Assembly (NCBI GenBank): GCA_039111635.1
Contig: JBCAQO010000115.1
Coordinates: forward strand, 1 to 20,476
Direction of reading: 5' to 3'
DNA from: Heterobasidion occidentale
Taxonomy: Eukaryota > Basidiomycota > Agaricomycetes > Russulales > Bondarzewiaceae
DNA: 20,476 nucleotides
The position numbers were made by a program, and so were the translations under genes. This document shows positions 18,887 to 20,476 of the stretch, piece by piece; within the stretch, counting starts at the first letter, position 1, and each line of letters starts with the position of its first letter. The notes below the pieces were generated by a model that saw only the letters and a program-made list of their open reading frames with translations, did no database searches and was not told the origin of the DNA.

Positions 18887-20476
18887 GGGGGGCCATTGAC
18901 TGATAACAAGGTGGTGAATCTCGCATGTGTGCAGGGGTACCTTTGTGAGGATTGGATATATTGAGATAGATGTCTACACATTTCGCCGGGACCATATACT
19001 GTAAATAATGCTGCTGCCTCTGCCACCTTGCACTCTCCTGTCATTCAACGCAGTCTGGAAAACCTCGCAAAATGACCCACGGATGCCTGTGGGGATGCTC
19101 TCTATGTGTCTCGAGGTTTCCTTGCATTTGTGGGCAGCTGCAAACAATGTTCTAAGTGAATGAGCCCCGATAATTGCCACCAGGCATGAGATAGGGTTGC
19201 TATCAGAATTAGCTAGCACATGGCCACTCACGTGGCTCTCATATCTCAAGGGCCTCTGGGCAATGCCATCTTCTACCCACAACTTACCTGTGTGCCGCAC
19301 CATATATTTTGTTCATTAAAGTTGTTGTCTCATCTGTCTTTATTGTAGGTCTATAAACACACATACGTGCCCAGTAATTCTAGGCTGCTCATGCAACAAG
19401 GTCCTGCACTGCACTGCCTCTAGCCTCCATTGTATAGGGTGCTGTTGCTCTCACCCTCTTCCCAAAAGTTGACCCATACACTCCTAGTGACCACCAATCC
19501 ATCTGCTTAGGACAGCATGCTGCAAGGCACTTCTTCTTTCTACATTTGTAAATGCACACAAACATGATTTGTGGCGTCCTCAGGTGCTTATGCATCGACA
19601 GCCTGCTCTGCCTTCCACCCTCCCAACCTCATTGTACATGGCACTCTGGCCCTCGCCATCACCCTCCTATGCGGCCGCATACACTCCCACCTCCTGTAGA
19701 TTCATCTGCTCAAGAGAACACATGGCCGGACATTCTTCATACACTATTTCCATGCCAAGGTTACACTGCTCAATGCACTGATCTGTGTGGATGTGTAGCT
19801 TGCTGTGCAGGCCACAGACACAACCCACATTAGAGTCTGAAGGGCCAGGGACTTGGCTTCGCAATTGTGCTCCTTCTCCACATGCCGGCGGTCCTCTTGT
19901 GCTCATTGCCGGACACATTTCTCGAGCATGCAGGGTTGGTCAACCACTAGGATGACAACATGCACTCCTAGCACCCGTACATAGAGTCAAACTGCGGCCT
20001 GACACCTCATCCATGAGTTCCATTGAGAAGGTAAGGGCTTTTGCAAGGGATAACTAAGCACAAGAGTGAGCAAATTCCATTGGATATCTCACATGTTTAA
20101 CTAGACGAGTACATAGAGATGTCACAAAACATTCAAGAGGAGAGAGTATAATATTACAGCCAAAGAGGTGGTAAGGAAGCCTCAAGAACACAATGGGAGA
20201 AGCCCAATGGCACAAAGGGAAGGAGGATGCAAGATGGGTGTTTCACCATGTTTATAAGACTATAAGAAATCATGAGGTCAAAGTAGAAATGAGCCTTCAA
20301 GATGATTATACAGAGTGCCAGACATTTTACACCTTGCCAAAGGGACTGACATGCACTGGAGCTAGAAACTCCAGCTGTACCCATGCAATGAGGGGATTCA
20401 AGGCCCTGACAAACAACACAAGCACACAAAGTAGGCCCAACTCAAGCATTGTTGAATCTTGACTCTTCAATGCTGC
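18887..20476. other. No defensible gene; one minus-strand frame noted
   Basis: The longest frame is 109 codons on the minus strand (19303-18974, MVRHTGKLWVEDGIAQRPLR at the start), with a mixed, soluble composition and no motif I know. Other minus-strand frames at 19918-19667 (Cys-rich) and 19595-19389 might be decayed exons of the same lost gene, but I could not join them by splice sites. The last 400 bp are A-rich and open in a plus frame of 89 codons without recognisable content. Confidence 0.3.

Noticed and set aside
19552..19833. Cys/His-rich frames as a zinc-finger protein
   Set aside because: The Cys and His residues have no regular spacing, and TGC/CAT/CAC codons are abundant everywhere in this TpG/CpA-rich sequence.
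1..20476. Bacterial or phage origin
   Set aside because: Many phase-keeping GT...AG introns, LTRs and eukaryotic protein families are present, while ribosome-binding sites and long uninterrupted genes are absent.

Overview
The window looks like a piece of a mushroom-forming basidiomycete (Agaricomycete-like) nuclear genome. The reasons are eukaryotic gene structure with many GT...AG introns of about 50-60 nt, LTR-retrotransposon footprints, a fungal integrase-core (DDE) transposase of a type I know from Agaricomycetes, a SAP-type DNA-binding helix pair and a JmjC/cupin-like protein of the kind expanded in mushrooms. There is no bacterial operon, tRNA, rRNA or CRISPR array. All identifications were made by eye, without database searches.

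Layout. Bases 1-261 hold the start of a minus-strand gene that runs off the left edge, in GC- and CpG-rich sequence. Bases 774-1848 are a CpG-rich LTR (plus orientation). From about 1850 to the right edge the sequence changes: it is CpG-poor, TpG/CpA-rich and full of broken genes. These are a SAP-domain remnant (1899-2364), a weak coding fragment (4910-5353), a multi-exon unknown gene (6067-7801), another unknown gene (8191-8880) followed by a 63-bp tandem duplication, a DDE transposase pseudogene (9190-11040), a long multi-exon unknown gene (11416-14992) split by a second LTR (12817-13873, minus), a third LTR (15449-16524, minus), and a JmjC-like pseudogene with upstream exons (16569-18886). 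The last 1.6 kb holds no gene I can defend.

How it fits together. The three LTRs are one family (TGAT...ATCA ends, shared TATA box, about 1.06-1.08 kb) but have very different CpG content: by eye count about 89 CpG in the left copy against about 19 and 15 in the other two. Most differences are C-to-T or G-to-A. Many inactivating changes in the neighbouring genes fit the same change: the catalytic Glu codon of the transposase reads Lys, two iron-ligand positions of the JmjC-like domain read Tyr and Asn, and many in-frame stops are TGA, TAG or TAA where CGA, TGG, CAG or CAA is likely. The simplest reading is a boundary between a gene-bearing, unmutated segment on the left and an old cytosine-methylated (or RIP-like mutated) repeat and pseudogene block on the right. 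The left LTR is either young or lies on the protected side. The second LTR has a 4-bp target duplication inside a gene remnant whose reading frame continues on the other side.
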